Positions 55,301 to 64,000 of a stretch of 64,000 nucleotides of DNA are shown here, in pieces. This stretch comes from Desmodesmus armatus (taxonomy: Eukaryota; Chlorophyta; Chlorophyceae; Sphaeropleales; Scenedesmaceae), in the NCBI GenBank assembly GCA_007449985.2, contig VIIQ02000120.1, forward strand, positions 1 to 64,000. The letters run 5' to 3'. Both the position numbers and the translations under genes were made by a program. Every line of letters starts with the position of its first letter. Position 1 is the stretch's first letter. Under the pieces are notes generated by a model. The model saw nothing but the letters and a program-made list of their open reading frames with translations. It did no database searches and was not told the origin of the DNA.

Positions 55301-58300
55301 GAAATTGAAGAGTTTTTGAATAATGATCAGGTGTGGGATACCACAGAGGGAAGGGGGGGGGGGCTGGATGAGGTGCTTGTTGTGGGCTTTGTCGGGCTTT
55401 GTAGGGGTTAAGCCCTGGTCACTACTGCTGTGTAGTGTATGTCCTCGGCAGTGACTCAGACAGCTAATTGCACATGACAGCTTGCTTGTCGCTTGCAGTC
55501 GTCTGTTGACATCACCGAGTGCTGAGAGCTGTCAGGTGGCCAAGTGTGGTCATCTTGGGTCGCAGTTGCATGCAATGGGCTGACTATGTGCAGACGGACC
55601 CTACCCTGTCTCGAGGTGTGGGCGTTGGTCAGTTAGCTGGGTGGTCGCGGTAGCTTTGACCATGCTGATGTGCAAGAGTCGGGAACAGAGCGCTGAGCCC
55701 AAGCCCCGTCCAGGGGTACAGATATTAGAGTACTGCTCAGCGGTGACAGTATCCACTTGTAACCCCCCCTAAATAATAGGGTACCGCTCAGCGGTGACAG
55801 TATCCACTTGTAACCCCCCCCCCCCCCGCCAATTCAAAGGCAACCACAAGATGGCACCAGAGCCACATTCAACGTCACATGTACAAATCACCTCACAGGC
55901 GGCCGGTGTTGCACTCTGCAGGTATTGCAGGCATTCTGTACGTGCTGCTGCATCAACTGGGGGCGATCAAGCAGCTAGATTCCGAATGCGGCAGCAGTGG
56001 TGGCAGCAGTGGCGGCTACATGGCAGCAGTGCGGGGCACTGCTGATGCACTGGCGGCAGCAGCACTGCCCAGTGGTAACCTGCCAACAAAACTGGGCGAC
56101 TCGGAGGACTTGTGAGTGTGGCACTGGGGTTGCGTTGGGGTGTTGACGTTTCATTCTCCCTGTGGGTGTCTTGTGTGGTGGAGGGCTGTTCGAGGGCTTG
56201 CTGACATTTGCTCCTGTAGCTCAGTGGTCAAACGGAGAGTGAGGCACAGTTGTGCACGCGCTCCCTCACCCCTCCCCAAAGTCCCTTGATAGGTCAGGCG
56301 GCAGTAGTGGCAGCACTGGCGGCTACATGGCAGCAGTGCGCGGTGATGCCCTGGCGGCAGCAGCACTGCCCAGTGGCAAGCTGCCGACAAAACTTGGCGA
56401 CACAGAGGACGTGTGAGTTTTGCGCTTGGGTTGCATTGGGGTCTCATTTCCCCTGTGGGTGTCTTGTGTGGTGGAGGGCGTTTTGAGGGCTTGCTGACAT
56501 TTGCTCCCGTGGCTCAGTTGTTGAACGGAGAGTGAGGCACAGTTGTACACCCCCCCCCCCATGCCCCTTGACAGGTTGGGCGGCATCTGTGACAGCATCG
56601 ACAGTGGCAGCAACCTCAGCAGCTGTGACAGTAGCATGTGCCTTGTCTGGCACTGATTTATACTTCCCTTTAATGTACGTGCAGGCGTGTTGCGTGGTGT
56701 CACGGTGCTGCTGGTCTGGTGCTGGTGGCTGCAGGCTTCTGTTGCATTTTCCCCCTGTTGTACAGAGGCGCTGCTGCATGTGTCTCCTGGCTGGTCTAAG
56801 GTCCCCCCCCCCCCCCCCCCCCCATGGGCCAACTTCTCCGAGAAGGGCCCCCCCTGTGCATACATGCGTGTTGCATGGTGTCATGGCGCTGCTGGTCTTG
56901 TGCTGGTGATGCTGTGCGCTGCTGATCCCCCCCCCCCCCCCCACCCCCACCCCCACCCAGCCCACCCCACCCCCGGTGCCCCTTGACAGACCCTGCGGGG
57001 CAGCGGTGTCAAGGGCAGCAGCAGCTGATTTGAAGGGTGCAGGGAATGCTTGATAATACCATGCGCTGCCACATCCCTGTTGCTGCAAATGCGTGCAGGC
57101 GAGTTGCGTGGTGTCACGGTGCTGGTGAAACCGGGGCCCTTGGGTCGAACAGTGCCCTCGAACATCGCCCTTTTTTGAAACGGCTCTACTTATTGGCTGG
57201 TTTGCTTGAGCATCACCCCCTCCCCCTCAAACTGCCCTCCTTGTACGCATGCAGGCGTGTTGCGTGGTGTCACGGTGCTGCTGGCCTGGTGCTGGTGATG
57301 CTGAGGGCTGCTGACGTGCTGGGTGACCCTGGTGGGCGATACATGGCAGCAGCACGTGCAGCAGCAGATGACATCTGGCAGAGGGGACTGCTGCGCAAAG
57401 TGAGAAAAGAGGGGGGGGGGGGGCGGAGAAGGAGGGCATGTCTGCAAGGCAATGCAGCCACCGGGGGGCAGGGGGGGGTGAAGGGAATGAGAGCAGCAGC
57501 AGCAGACCACATCTGGAAGCGGAGAGTGTTGCGCAAGGTGGGGAAGAGGAGTGTGGTGTGTGTGGGGGGGGGGAGACTGACTTGCAGGAGACGATACATG
57601 GCACTCTGGTGGGGCGTGGGGCGGCGTGATGGGGGTGATTGGTGGCAATGGGTGAGCATAGGGTGACCGTCACATTCTCAAGATAGATATGTGCTTCATT
57701 TGCATCTCTCCTCCTCACATCTGACGTCTTGAGCCATGTTGGGCTGTGCGATGATACAGCCGGCAACGGGTCTGCATTGCCAAGAGTCTGGTGCCTCTTT
57801 GCTTTCCCCTCTTCCCCGCCGTCCCCAACTATGACAGGGTGTGGGTCTGTGTCATGGCATCTCTGGCAACGGCTACGCCCTGCTGGCCATGGCCCGGGCC
57901 ACCCAGGCCCCACACTACCTGAGGGCTGCCCGGGCCTTTGCCATGTACGCCGCACAACACTGGCAGGAGCTGTATGATGGGCCTGACAGGCCGGCAAGCC
58001 TGTTTGAGGTGGGTTTTCTTGATTGCCATGTGTGTGTGTGGGGGGGGGGGGTGAGGTGGGTTGGGCTTTGGGTGAGGAGGAGGGGAGTTGTTTGAGTTGT
58101 AGGTTGCTTGCAGGAGATAGCAGGGACTGGGCCCATGCGGGACAGGGATGTGCCACATGCATGACAGGACAGCAGTGCTCGAAGTGTGGCCGTGTTTCTT
58201 CCGAGATGGTTGGGTGCTGGCAGGATCTGTATGATGGGCCTGACAGGTCGGCAAGCCTGTTTGAGGTAGGTTGGGGTTGGTGGGAGCAGGGATGAGAAGG

Positions 58301-59361
58301 GGGGGTAGGGTGTGTGTGCCGTGTAGCTAAAGGATATCAACTCCCTGCAGCCGGGCTGGCAAGCATGCAGGACAGGATGAGCTGCTACATGCTGGGTGCT
58401 GGCAGGAATTGTGTGAAGTGGGTGGCGGGCCGGCAAGCCTGTTCGAGGTGGGTTGGGGGGAGATGAGAGCAGTGTGTGTGTGCGGGGGGGGGGGGGGGGG
58501 CGACGTGGATTGTTTGCAGGAGACAGCAAGGATGGGGGGCATGCAGGGCAGGATGTGCCACATGCATGCATGACAGCAAGGCTACAGTGTGTCGCCATGT
58601 TTGTAGCTGGCAGGACTGGGTGCTGGCAGGAGCTGTATGATGTGCCTGACAGGCCGGCAAGCCTGTTTGAGGTGGGTTGGGTGAGAGCAGGGAGGGGGGG
58701 ATGTGGTAGGGATGGGGGGGGGGGGGATTGGTTGCAGGAGTGAGGTGGGTCGGCGCGGACAATCAACTTCCTGCGCCAGGGGTGGGGGGCATGCAGGACA
58801 GGGTGTATTGCTACAGTGTGTGGCCGTGTTTTGCTGGGTTAGGGTTTGGAGGGTCGGGTGCTGGCAGGAACTGGCTGGCAGGAGCTGTATGACGTGCCTG
58901 AAAGGACAGCTAGTTCTTTTGAGGTGGGTTGGGGGTATGTGAGAGCAGGGAGGGGGGGGGGGCGCTGTGTGTGTGGGAGACTTTTTTCCTGAGGTGGGTT
59001 GGTTGTAGTTGAGGGCAGGGATGGGGGGCATGCAGACAAGAATGTGCTTCCGCAGGCCCCCGGGGAGGGGGGGGGGGGGGGTGATTGCTTGGGGCGGGGG
59101 AGGGGGGGGTGCTTGGAACAGGAGCATGTTGACGTCTCTAGGTTTGGATGAGTGTGTTACCCCGTGCAAAGGGTGCAATGGCTCTTTGGTGTTTTTTGTG
59201 GGTGCAAGTATCGAGTGGCACTTACACCCCCCCCCCCCCCGCATTGACTAATCCCGTCTGTGCTATGCTTGGTCGTGCTGCAGGGTGTGTCTGGTGCCAT
59301 CAACTTCTGGCTGGATGTGTTGGACCCGCAACACAGCAGGTGGCCAGGGGCAGAGCTGTGA
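51492..59361 (+). CDS. LANCL: LanC-like protein (LANCL), complete
   Basis: Eukaryotic relative of bacterial lanthionine cyclases; animal LANCLs add glutathione to dehydrated Ser/Thr in damaged proteins. Ten exons: 51492-51593, 51837-51955, 52398-52500, 52905-53000, 54171-54320, 55113-55278, 55922-56111, 57255-57399, 57838-58008, 59284-59361; 1320 coding bases, 439 aa, every junction GT-AG and in phase, no indel. Family landmarks: GIYVGLGGVGLTYLRMA (exon 2), FLEGASGLLVCRAVL (4), YGRSGYLYSLTWL (5), GIAGILYVLLHQLG (7), VAWCHGAAGLVLVMLRAADV (8), GLCHGISGNGYALLAM and YDGPDRPASLFE (9), GVSGAINFWLDVLDP (10). The zinc ligands are present: Cys in AWCHG and Cys-His in LCHG. A Gly/Ser-Ala insert in exon 7 is unusual. 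Introns make up five sixths of the gene and are full of exon-edge copies. Not a bacterial lantibiotic cluster. Confidence 0.95.
51993..52033. repeat. (AGC)n microsatellite, about 13 units
   Basis: Pure AGC triplets followed by AGCACC-type variants in the LANCL exon 2-3 intron, 38 bases after the donor. Confidence 0.9.
52085..52315 (+). repeat. Three decoy copies of LANCL exon 2 3' edge with donor
   Basis: Near 52085, 52166 and 52295 the sequence GGGCTTCAAGTGAGCAGAC or a close variant repeats the exon 2 end and donor (GGATTCAA|GTGAGCGGA). The second has GC instead of GT and so has lost the donor. CAG-rich repeats lie between them. Confidence 0.8.
52362..52392. repeat. (TGC)n run before LANCL exon 3 acceptor
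   Basis: About ten CTG/TGC units end five bases before the TAG acceptor at 52395-52397, taking the place of a polypyrimidine tract. Confidence 0.9.
52711..52808. repeat. Near-perfect 36-bp inverted repeat (hairpin) in a LANCL intron
   Basis: Arms 52711-52746 and 52773-52808 with a 26-base loop. The only mismatch by eye would be a G:U pair in RNA. It lies in the exon 3-4 intron, about 100 bases before the exon 4 acceptor. Confidence 0.92.
53114..53137. repeat. Perfect 24-bp palindrome
   Basis: GACATCATGTCA followed directly by its reverse complement, in the LANCL exon 4-5 intron. It also carries ATGTCATGACAT internal symmetry. No known site assigned. Confidence 0.85.
53231..53264 (+). repeat. 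Decoy copy of LANCL exon 4 3' edge with donor
   Basis: GGAGATGCAGGCGCTGTGCA.. CTTGTGCAG then GTGAGAGGC, copying GDAGTVQGLVQ and the donor of exon 4 (true donor at 53001). Confidence 0.88.
53441..54070 (+). repeat. Five decoy copies of LANCL exon 5 5' edge
   Basis: Copies at 53441-53470, 53561-53587, 53733-53783, 53885-53931 and 54005-54070. All contain the ATCCAGGGTGTGCTGCC-type core; the last three follow a recognisable acceptor and encode (E/K)(L/V)TGLWES.IQG. They get longer and more exact toward the true exon at 54171. C-rich tracts separate them. Confidence 0.9.
54416..54859 (+). repeat. Four decoy copies of LANCL exon 5 3' edge with donor
   Basis: Copies at 54416-54464, 54573-54622, 54698-54747 and 54823-54859 match the LTWLQQQLGRDLVPQQLIK end. 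The first three are followed by GTATGY, the last by GTTGGT. The first three are each preceded by a (GT)n-G(n) run and GCCGCA.ATACAGTTC.ACG. They lie downstream of the true donor at 54321. Confidence 0.92.
56297..56412 (+). repeat. Decoy copy of LANCL exon 7 3' edge with donor
   Basis: About 115 bases copy GGSSGGSSGGYMAAVRG.. PTKLGDTEDV then GTGAGTTTT (true end at 56111). A weaker copy of the GGC-AGC part follows at about 56577-56645. Confidence 0.88.
56685..57126 (+). repeat. Three decoy copies of LANCL exon 8 5' edge
   Basis: 56685-56735, 56864-56925 and 57099-57126 copy RVAWCHGAAGLVLVML (true exon at 57255). The first and third follow GTGCAG exactly like the true acceptor. C-runs separate them. 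Confidence 0.9.
57492..57537 (+). repeat. Decoy copy of LANCL exon 8 3' edge with donor
   Basis: GCAGCAGCAGACCACATCTG.. TTGCGCAAG then GTGGGG copies the ADDIWQRGLLRK end of exon 8 with a few substitutions. Confidence 0.82.
58218..58923 (+). repeat. Four decoy copies of LANCL exon 9 3' edge with donor
   Basis: 58218-58265, 58398-58447, 58624-58671 and 58875-58923 copy WQELYDGPDRPASLFE followed by GTRGGTTGG. True donor at 58009. Spacing is about 180-250 bases, and G-runs lie between several of them. Confidence 0.93.
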
Positions 59362-60570
59362 GGGAACTTACTCAAAGATGGGGTTTTAAACGCCAGGGGC
59401 AGCAAGGAACAGCGGAAGCCTCTTGCAGGATCCCAAGGCTTGTTGCGCAGCTACCTCTTGGTGTCAAGACCTAGCATGTGGCGATTTTGTTGACTGACGC
59501 TCGAGATTTGGCTGATTGTGTGTTGAGTTTGAGCAGAGTGTTGGATTGGAAACACTGACAGGGGAGCCAGCACTCAGCAGGCTCATTACTCTCCACCCCA
59601 GAGGATGTCTGTCAGTTTTTGCAGATTGGTTCAGCCGTTCTTGTGAGGCAGCATTGTTGCGTATCTGCATTGTAGTGCTGGTGATGGTTGGAAAGAAAAG
59701 AAGGAGGCACCAGTAATCAGAGATTGCTGCCTGGTCGCCCCATGTGTTGTGGAGTTGTGCCCATTGTGCATACGCAAGTTCAATTCCAAGCCATACTGCC
59801 CAGCAGTGCGGCAGTTGAATGCGCCCATATCACACATCAGGCAGGCCCTTCCAGGGAGATATCACACGCAGATGCTGGAGCAATTCGCAAGAGTGGACAC
59901 CCCACACCAGCAATGAAGCCGGCAAACCTGGCCAACAGCCACGACCCTATGCACGAGCTTCAGCAGAACAACCATCAGCACATGCACATTTTCCAGGGCG
60001 GCCGCTACTGCAGCAGCTGGCCTTCAAGTGCAGCAATGCATGTACCCTGCTCTGCCACAACTTGCTGCAGGGCTGACGCGCTGCACAGGCACACAGAGCA
60101 ACTACACTGTAGACTGAGACACATGACGGTGGCACCTACATGGAACAACACACATGACACTACCGGGGTGTTCAAAAATCCCAATCCAGCAGCGCACACC
60201 ATGCGGCAGTGGCTGCAGAGCACAAACTACACGACAAAGCAGGCCCAGAGCAGTATGCACCCCACCTGTGCCATGTTTATGATGATGCTCCTCTTGCCAA
60301 CCTCAACCATCAAATACCAGCTGACAACAACTTGGTGCCTGCCTGTGGGCCAGCATGATGCGTGCGTGTCCTCCCATAGGAAAGATTGAACCAGACACTT
60401 AAACTTATGCACCGACAAACAACACGTACGTGCAGGGCAGGGCATGCATCCAGTCCTGGACCCAACCACAGCATTTGCAGCCAGTCTGAGACCTAATCTG
60501 GCACCCTGCCACAACACAAACCACAACTCGTGCATAACTGTGCCGCTGCCAGCGCAGTACAGGCGTGCAC
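59362..60570. other. Convergent intergenic region, LANCL / family member 9
   Basis: Contains a remnant of the family coiled coil at 60005. No other gene recognised; an open plus-strand frame across 59688-60389 lacks any motif and overlaps the remnant in antisense. Confidence 0.5.
60005..60075 (-). pseudogene. Orphan remnant of the family coiled-coil exon
   Basis: Minus strand reads ALQQVVAEQGTCIAALEGQL and LQ then stop, matching QQVVAEQGAQIAGLQGQL in the last exon of members 2, 5 and 8. It is 500 bases beyond the member 9 stop on the same strand, so a tenth family copy may once have been here. Confidence 0.7.
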
Positions 60571-62785
60571 TTACAACTGCGGCCGCTGCAGCAGTTCTTG
60601 CAGCTGCGACTGCAAGGCCTGCAGCTGCTGCTGCAGCCCAGCAATCTGCGCTCCCTGCTCCGCTGATACCTGCTGCTGTGCTGCCAGCTGCTGCTGCTGT
60701 GCTGCGCTCTGCTGCTGTTGAGCAGCCAGCTGCTGTTGATGCTCTGATAACAGACAATCTTTCGCCACCAGCTGCTGCTGCTGTGCCACAAATAGCCGCT
60801 TTTGGACAGCCAGCTGCTTCTGTTGCCGTGTTATCTGGCCTTGTTGGCCCCATATCTGGTGGTGTTGCGCCCAGTTCTGCGTCTTCTGCGCATCAAGCTG
60901 CACCTGCTGATCTGCCAGCTGCTGCTGCTGTTGTGTGCTCAGCGCCCTTTGCTCAGCCAGCTGCTGCGCCAGGCTGCAAAGCGCTGCCGGCTGGCAGCTG
61001 GAGTCGTCTGTGGCACACTCCCGCAGCAGCTGCAGCCACACATCAGGGTCTTGGCTGGCCTGCAGCACACAGCATGTTGACAGCAGTTTCAGCACAGACT
61101 TGTGAGTGCATGGCTGCGTGAAGGCATGCCAGAAATGCAGTCATGGAAAAAATGTCACAGGGTGTTGCCATACGTACTTGCCCTGTGCTGGACAGTGTGG
61201 CTATAGGATGGCTTGCTGTGCCGACATGCTACGCATGCCCAACCTCAAACCCATGCTGCTCCCACATGGACTCCGTGGTACGGGTACTGCCGCTGGCCCA
61301 CAACAGGTGCATGCCAGTTCCTGAGGAACTCACATATGACTTTGACAGGAAGACGGCCAAGCCTCCAAGATGCGCCCCATCGTCTGCACCGTCATCATCA
61401 TCGCTGCCATGACCGCTGCCAGGCCTGCTGACAAACCTGAGTTCCGTCAAAGCTGTGAGCCCAGTCAGCGGCAACAGCGACCCCATGCTCACGTCGCAGC
61501 CGTGAATGCAGCCAGTCAACTGCTCAAGCTGTGTGATTGCTGCCAGGGCAGACATGGACTCATTGACTGAGCCCCACCCTTCAACTGGGCCGAACATCAC
61601 GTGCATGCTGGTCAAGGCTGTGAGCTTGTGCAGCTCAGACACATGCGGACCATGCTGCAAGGATATTGCAGAAATGGTGCGCAGGTTGGGGCAGCACTCC
61701 ATAAGGTGAGATATGTCAGCTCCATCCCAAGCTAAGCCCACAGTATATTCGTCACGATACACATCATTGAACAACTTGAGGGAGGTGAGGTGCGGCAGTT
61801 TACGGAGGGGCCAAAAGGCAACCATCCAGACATCCCTCGGCAGCCCCGCATCACACATGCTGAGCTCAACTAGGTTGCTGCTGGCCATGAGAGCTGAGTA
61901 TGCACGACCAACAGGCGGCCATTCAAGATCGGTGTAGTCGATATGCAAGCACGTCAGGTGCTGCAGCCGTGCCATGCCAGACAAAAACACCCCAGGAGCC
62001 TCAGCAGGGCCCTGAACCACACACTTTAGCTCAAGGTGTTGCAAACCTGTTGGGACACTCGACAGCAGCCCAGCCTCTACTGCAGACGACAGCACCAGCT
62101 CTGTAAGGCAGGCAGGGAAGGCCATACCAGGGACAGTGCTTGGGCCAACTGTGATGCTACCCTCAATGTCTAGGTGCAGCTCTTGCAGGTTTGTGAGGCC
62201 ACCCAGCTGCTGAAGGTTGTCAACAGACAGCCTCTGCACATCCAAGTGCGTCAGCTGCTGCATGCGGGGCAATGTTGCACTTGACAACGTGAGTTGATTG
62301 GTTTCACACCATACAAAGTGCTGTAGGTGCACCAAAGTCGACAGACAGTCGAGCACAGGTGCATCCATGACATCGCCCACCACATACTTGCACACCTCCA
62401 GGCGAGTCAGCTTGGTGCAGGCATGAATCACGCCTGGGTAGTCATTTACAGCTGCTGGGCCCAGCTGCAAGCCGAACGGGGTGTAGTCACCATCCAGAAA
62501 CAGCTCCAGCAGATTGGTGCAGCTGCGGGGCAGCTGCAGCAGTGCTTTCGGGAAGTAGGTGAACCCTAGGTACGTCAGCTGCTGTCCAAACTGGTCCAGC
62601 CATGTCGACCAAGAGTCTACCCGTTCCGTCCCGAAGTGATGCAGATGCACCTCTTGTGTAGCTGCCATTGCTGCTGCATGCAGCCTCTTGTTCAAGAGAC
62701 AGCAGCTGGTGAGGCGGGTCTTGAGCGGCACATGCTGCATGACAAGCTTCAGAACTTCGTCAGGAAGGGAGAGGAGACACGACAT
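60571..62785 (-). CDS. F-box/LRR/coiled-coil family member 9 (intact)
   Basis: 646 aa, the longest member. ATG at 62785 (MSCLLSLPDEVLKLVMQHVPL, then RLTSCCLLNKRLHAAAMAAT). Exon 1 62785-61334 (484 codons, TAT|GTGAGT), exon 2 61059-60571 (GCAG|GCCAGC). LRR blocks: SVDNLQQLGGLTNLQELHL, GPSTVPGMAFPACLTELVL, LEWPPVGRAYSALMASS, MECCPNLRTISAI. An Asp/Gly acidic stretch (GSGHGSDDDDGADDGAHL) precedes the splice, as in member 4. Exon 2: ASQDPDVWLQLLRECATDDS then about 120 residues of Gln-rich coiled coil, visibly expanded relative to siblings. Convergent with LANCL. Confidence 0.9.
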
Positions 62786-64000
62786 GATTCTGGACGGCAA
62801 GGTGGTAAGATCAGATCAGTAACTCAGCGTTTTGAAACCGTTACACCCTGTTTCCTTGTGTCAGGGGTGGAGTTGCTCCCCCGGGGGACCCTGCTTTTCA
62901 CAGCAAGTGCTCCTTGCTCCCCCCCCCCCTCTCTTTCAGCACGTTCTCCCTGCAAAGTGGCCGGATCGCAGTTGCCCCCCCCCCCCCCGAGCTGCCTCCA
63001 GGCTGATTCCGCTCCTTGCTCACCCCCCCCCCCCCTCAAAGAAACAGGGTGTACCGGTTTCGAAAAAAAACGCTACCCCAACTCGACTGCAACTAGCTCC
63101 ACAGCGGTGTGTGGCTGACAGGGACAGAGGTAGTGGCCAAGTGGCTGTTTTGATCATTGAAAAACCAATCCAAACCAAGCGACGGAATTGGTCTTAGGTA
63201 GTAAGGTTGGTGCTCCGCCAGAGATCCAAGTGAACTGCATGCCAGCCATGGCACTGGCCACATGCAGCAGCACAGCAGCAGCTGATGCCAAGTTGGACTG
63301 CAGCACCAGGCCACCTACAACAGCGGCCACATGCAACATCGCAGCAGCAGCAGATGCCAAGTTGGACTGCAGCACCAGGCCACCTGCAACAGCGGCCACA
63401 TGCAACATCACAGCAGCAGCAGATGCCAAGTTGGACTGCAGCACCAGGCCACCTGCAACAGCGGCCACATGCAACAGCACAGCAGCAGCTGATGCCAAGT
63501 TGGACTGCAGCACCAGGCTCAGGTCCTGAAGGGGCATGTGCTGGTGCATGTGTTGTCACAACACACAGTGTGGTGGCAGCGCAGCACATATTCATGCTGC
63601 CCCACTGTACCCTTTGACAAGCAGCTTGCGGCTGCACTAATATCGTGTAGCCCAGGATGCCATGCCTTGAAGGGCATGCTGACTTGATAATACGTCAAGT
63701 TTAACCCTCCTTCCACTTATAAACACCGACAGTCTTTTTTGTGTGTTTTGTGGAAAAAAGTAATGAAACAAAAGGCAAGGGTTGCAGGAAGATCAGCAAA
63801 ATGTGGGAGTGTGCCACAACCTGAAACAGATATGGCACACAGGAACTGAAACACCACCTGCAGGTGTTCCTGCTGGCACACCACCATTGTGTTGCTGGGT
63901 TGTGGGTTGAGCCCAGCAGCTGCGCCAGAATTAGCACCTTCAGGGTGGGCAGTACCAGTGCACTTGAGTGCAGGTCAGGTGTTCACAGGCCAGGCATCAG
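62786..64000. other. Right-edge region: C-run repeats, 69-bp repeat, no recognised gene
   Basis: 62890-63040 has three related segments, each with CTCCTTGCTC or similar and a C-run of 10-14 bases. On the minus strand these are G-runs, so a 5' UTR intron of member 9 is possible. The 69-bp repeat follows. 63530-64000 shows nothing recognisable. Confidence 0.45.
63240..63530. repeat. 69-bp tandem repeat, four copies
   Basis: GATGCCAAGTTGGACTGCAG recurs at 63284, 63353, 63422 and 63491, exactly 69 bases apart. Copies differ by only a few bases. 69 is a multiple of three, so long frames stay open on both strands: a 23-residue repeat with DAKLDCSTRPPATAATCN on plus and LVLQSNLASAAAV on minus. Confidence 0.93.

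Noticed and set aside
51492..59361. Bacterial lantibiotic biosynthesis cluster suggested by the LanC-like gene
   Set aside because: The gene has ten exons with GT-AG introns, no precursor peptide or dehydratase nearby, and matches the eukaryotic LANCL pattern.
59688..60389. 234-codon plus-strand open frame
   Set aside because: No known motif, low-complexity composition, and it is antisense to the coiled-coil remnant at 60005; no exon or splice support.
63240..63530. Possible CRISPR-like array from evenly spaced repeats
   Set aside because: The 69-bp units are contiguous and nearly identical throughout, with no unique spacers, and the genome is eukaryotic; it is an ordinary tandem repeat.

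Overview
The window looks like nuclear DNA of a chlorophyte green alga, probably of the class Chlorophyceae (Sphaeropleales or Chlamydomonadales); this is inference. The support is: genes split into many short exons with GT-AG introns; DEG9-type protease, PP2C, LANCL and 2OG-oxygenase products of plant/algal type; CAG/CTG runs inside and between genes; and very long G and C homopolymers in introns. No rRNA, tRNA, CRISPR, organellar gene or transposon protein was recognised.

Layout, left to right: (1) 1-5316, minus, the N-terminal two thirds of a DEG9-type serine protease, running off the left edge; (2) 5746-11755, plus, a 2-oxoglutarate/Fe(II) (clavaminate synthase-like) oxygenase, divergent from it; (3) 12542-19451, three members of an F-box/LRR/coiled-coil family, one internally deleted; (4) 21030-25049, minus, a chloroplast-type PP2C phosphatase; (5) 25417-34419, three more family members in tandem; (6) 35564-37914, an unrecognised multi-pass membrane protein; (7) 41552-46169, two more family members, one without its C-terminal module; (8) 46859-50117, a small acidic protein with a possible Tudor/agenet-like fold; (9) 51492-59361, a complete ten-exon LanC-like (LANCL) gene; (10) 60571-62785, minus, a ninth family member; (11) a 69-bp tandem repeat near the right edge.

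Two things stand out. The first is the local family of nine genes. Exon 1 encodes an F-box-like start (LPDEVLKLVMQHVPL type) plus leucine-rich repeats. A separate phase-0 last exon encodes a conserved PDVWLQLLERCA module followed by a glutamine-rich coiled coil of variable length. They are probably SCF-type adaptors undergoing birth and death. The second is intron architecture. In the five long-intron genes (DEG9, oxygenase, PP2C, Tudor-like, LANCL) the introns hold about forty partial, mutated copies of the neighbouring exon edge, usually with the splice site. Copies of an exon's 3' edge plus donor lie downstream of it; copies of its 5' edge plus acceptor lie upstream. They are separated by homopolymers that, in the sense strand, are G-runs near donors and C-runs near acceptors. 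This suggests introns grow by tandem duplication across splice junctions, leaving decoy splice sites.

About nine single-base indels break otherwise well conserved exons (DEG9, oxygenase, membrane gene, family members 2 and 3). Their number and positions suggest uncorrected long-read assembly errors rather than pseudogenes, but that needs reads or RNA. Exon coordinates were read by eye from codon phase, splice consensus and family similarity; no alignment program was run.
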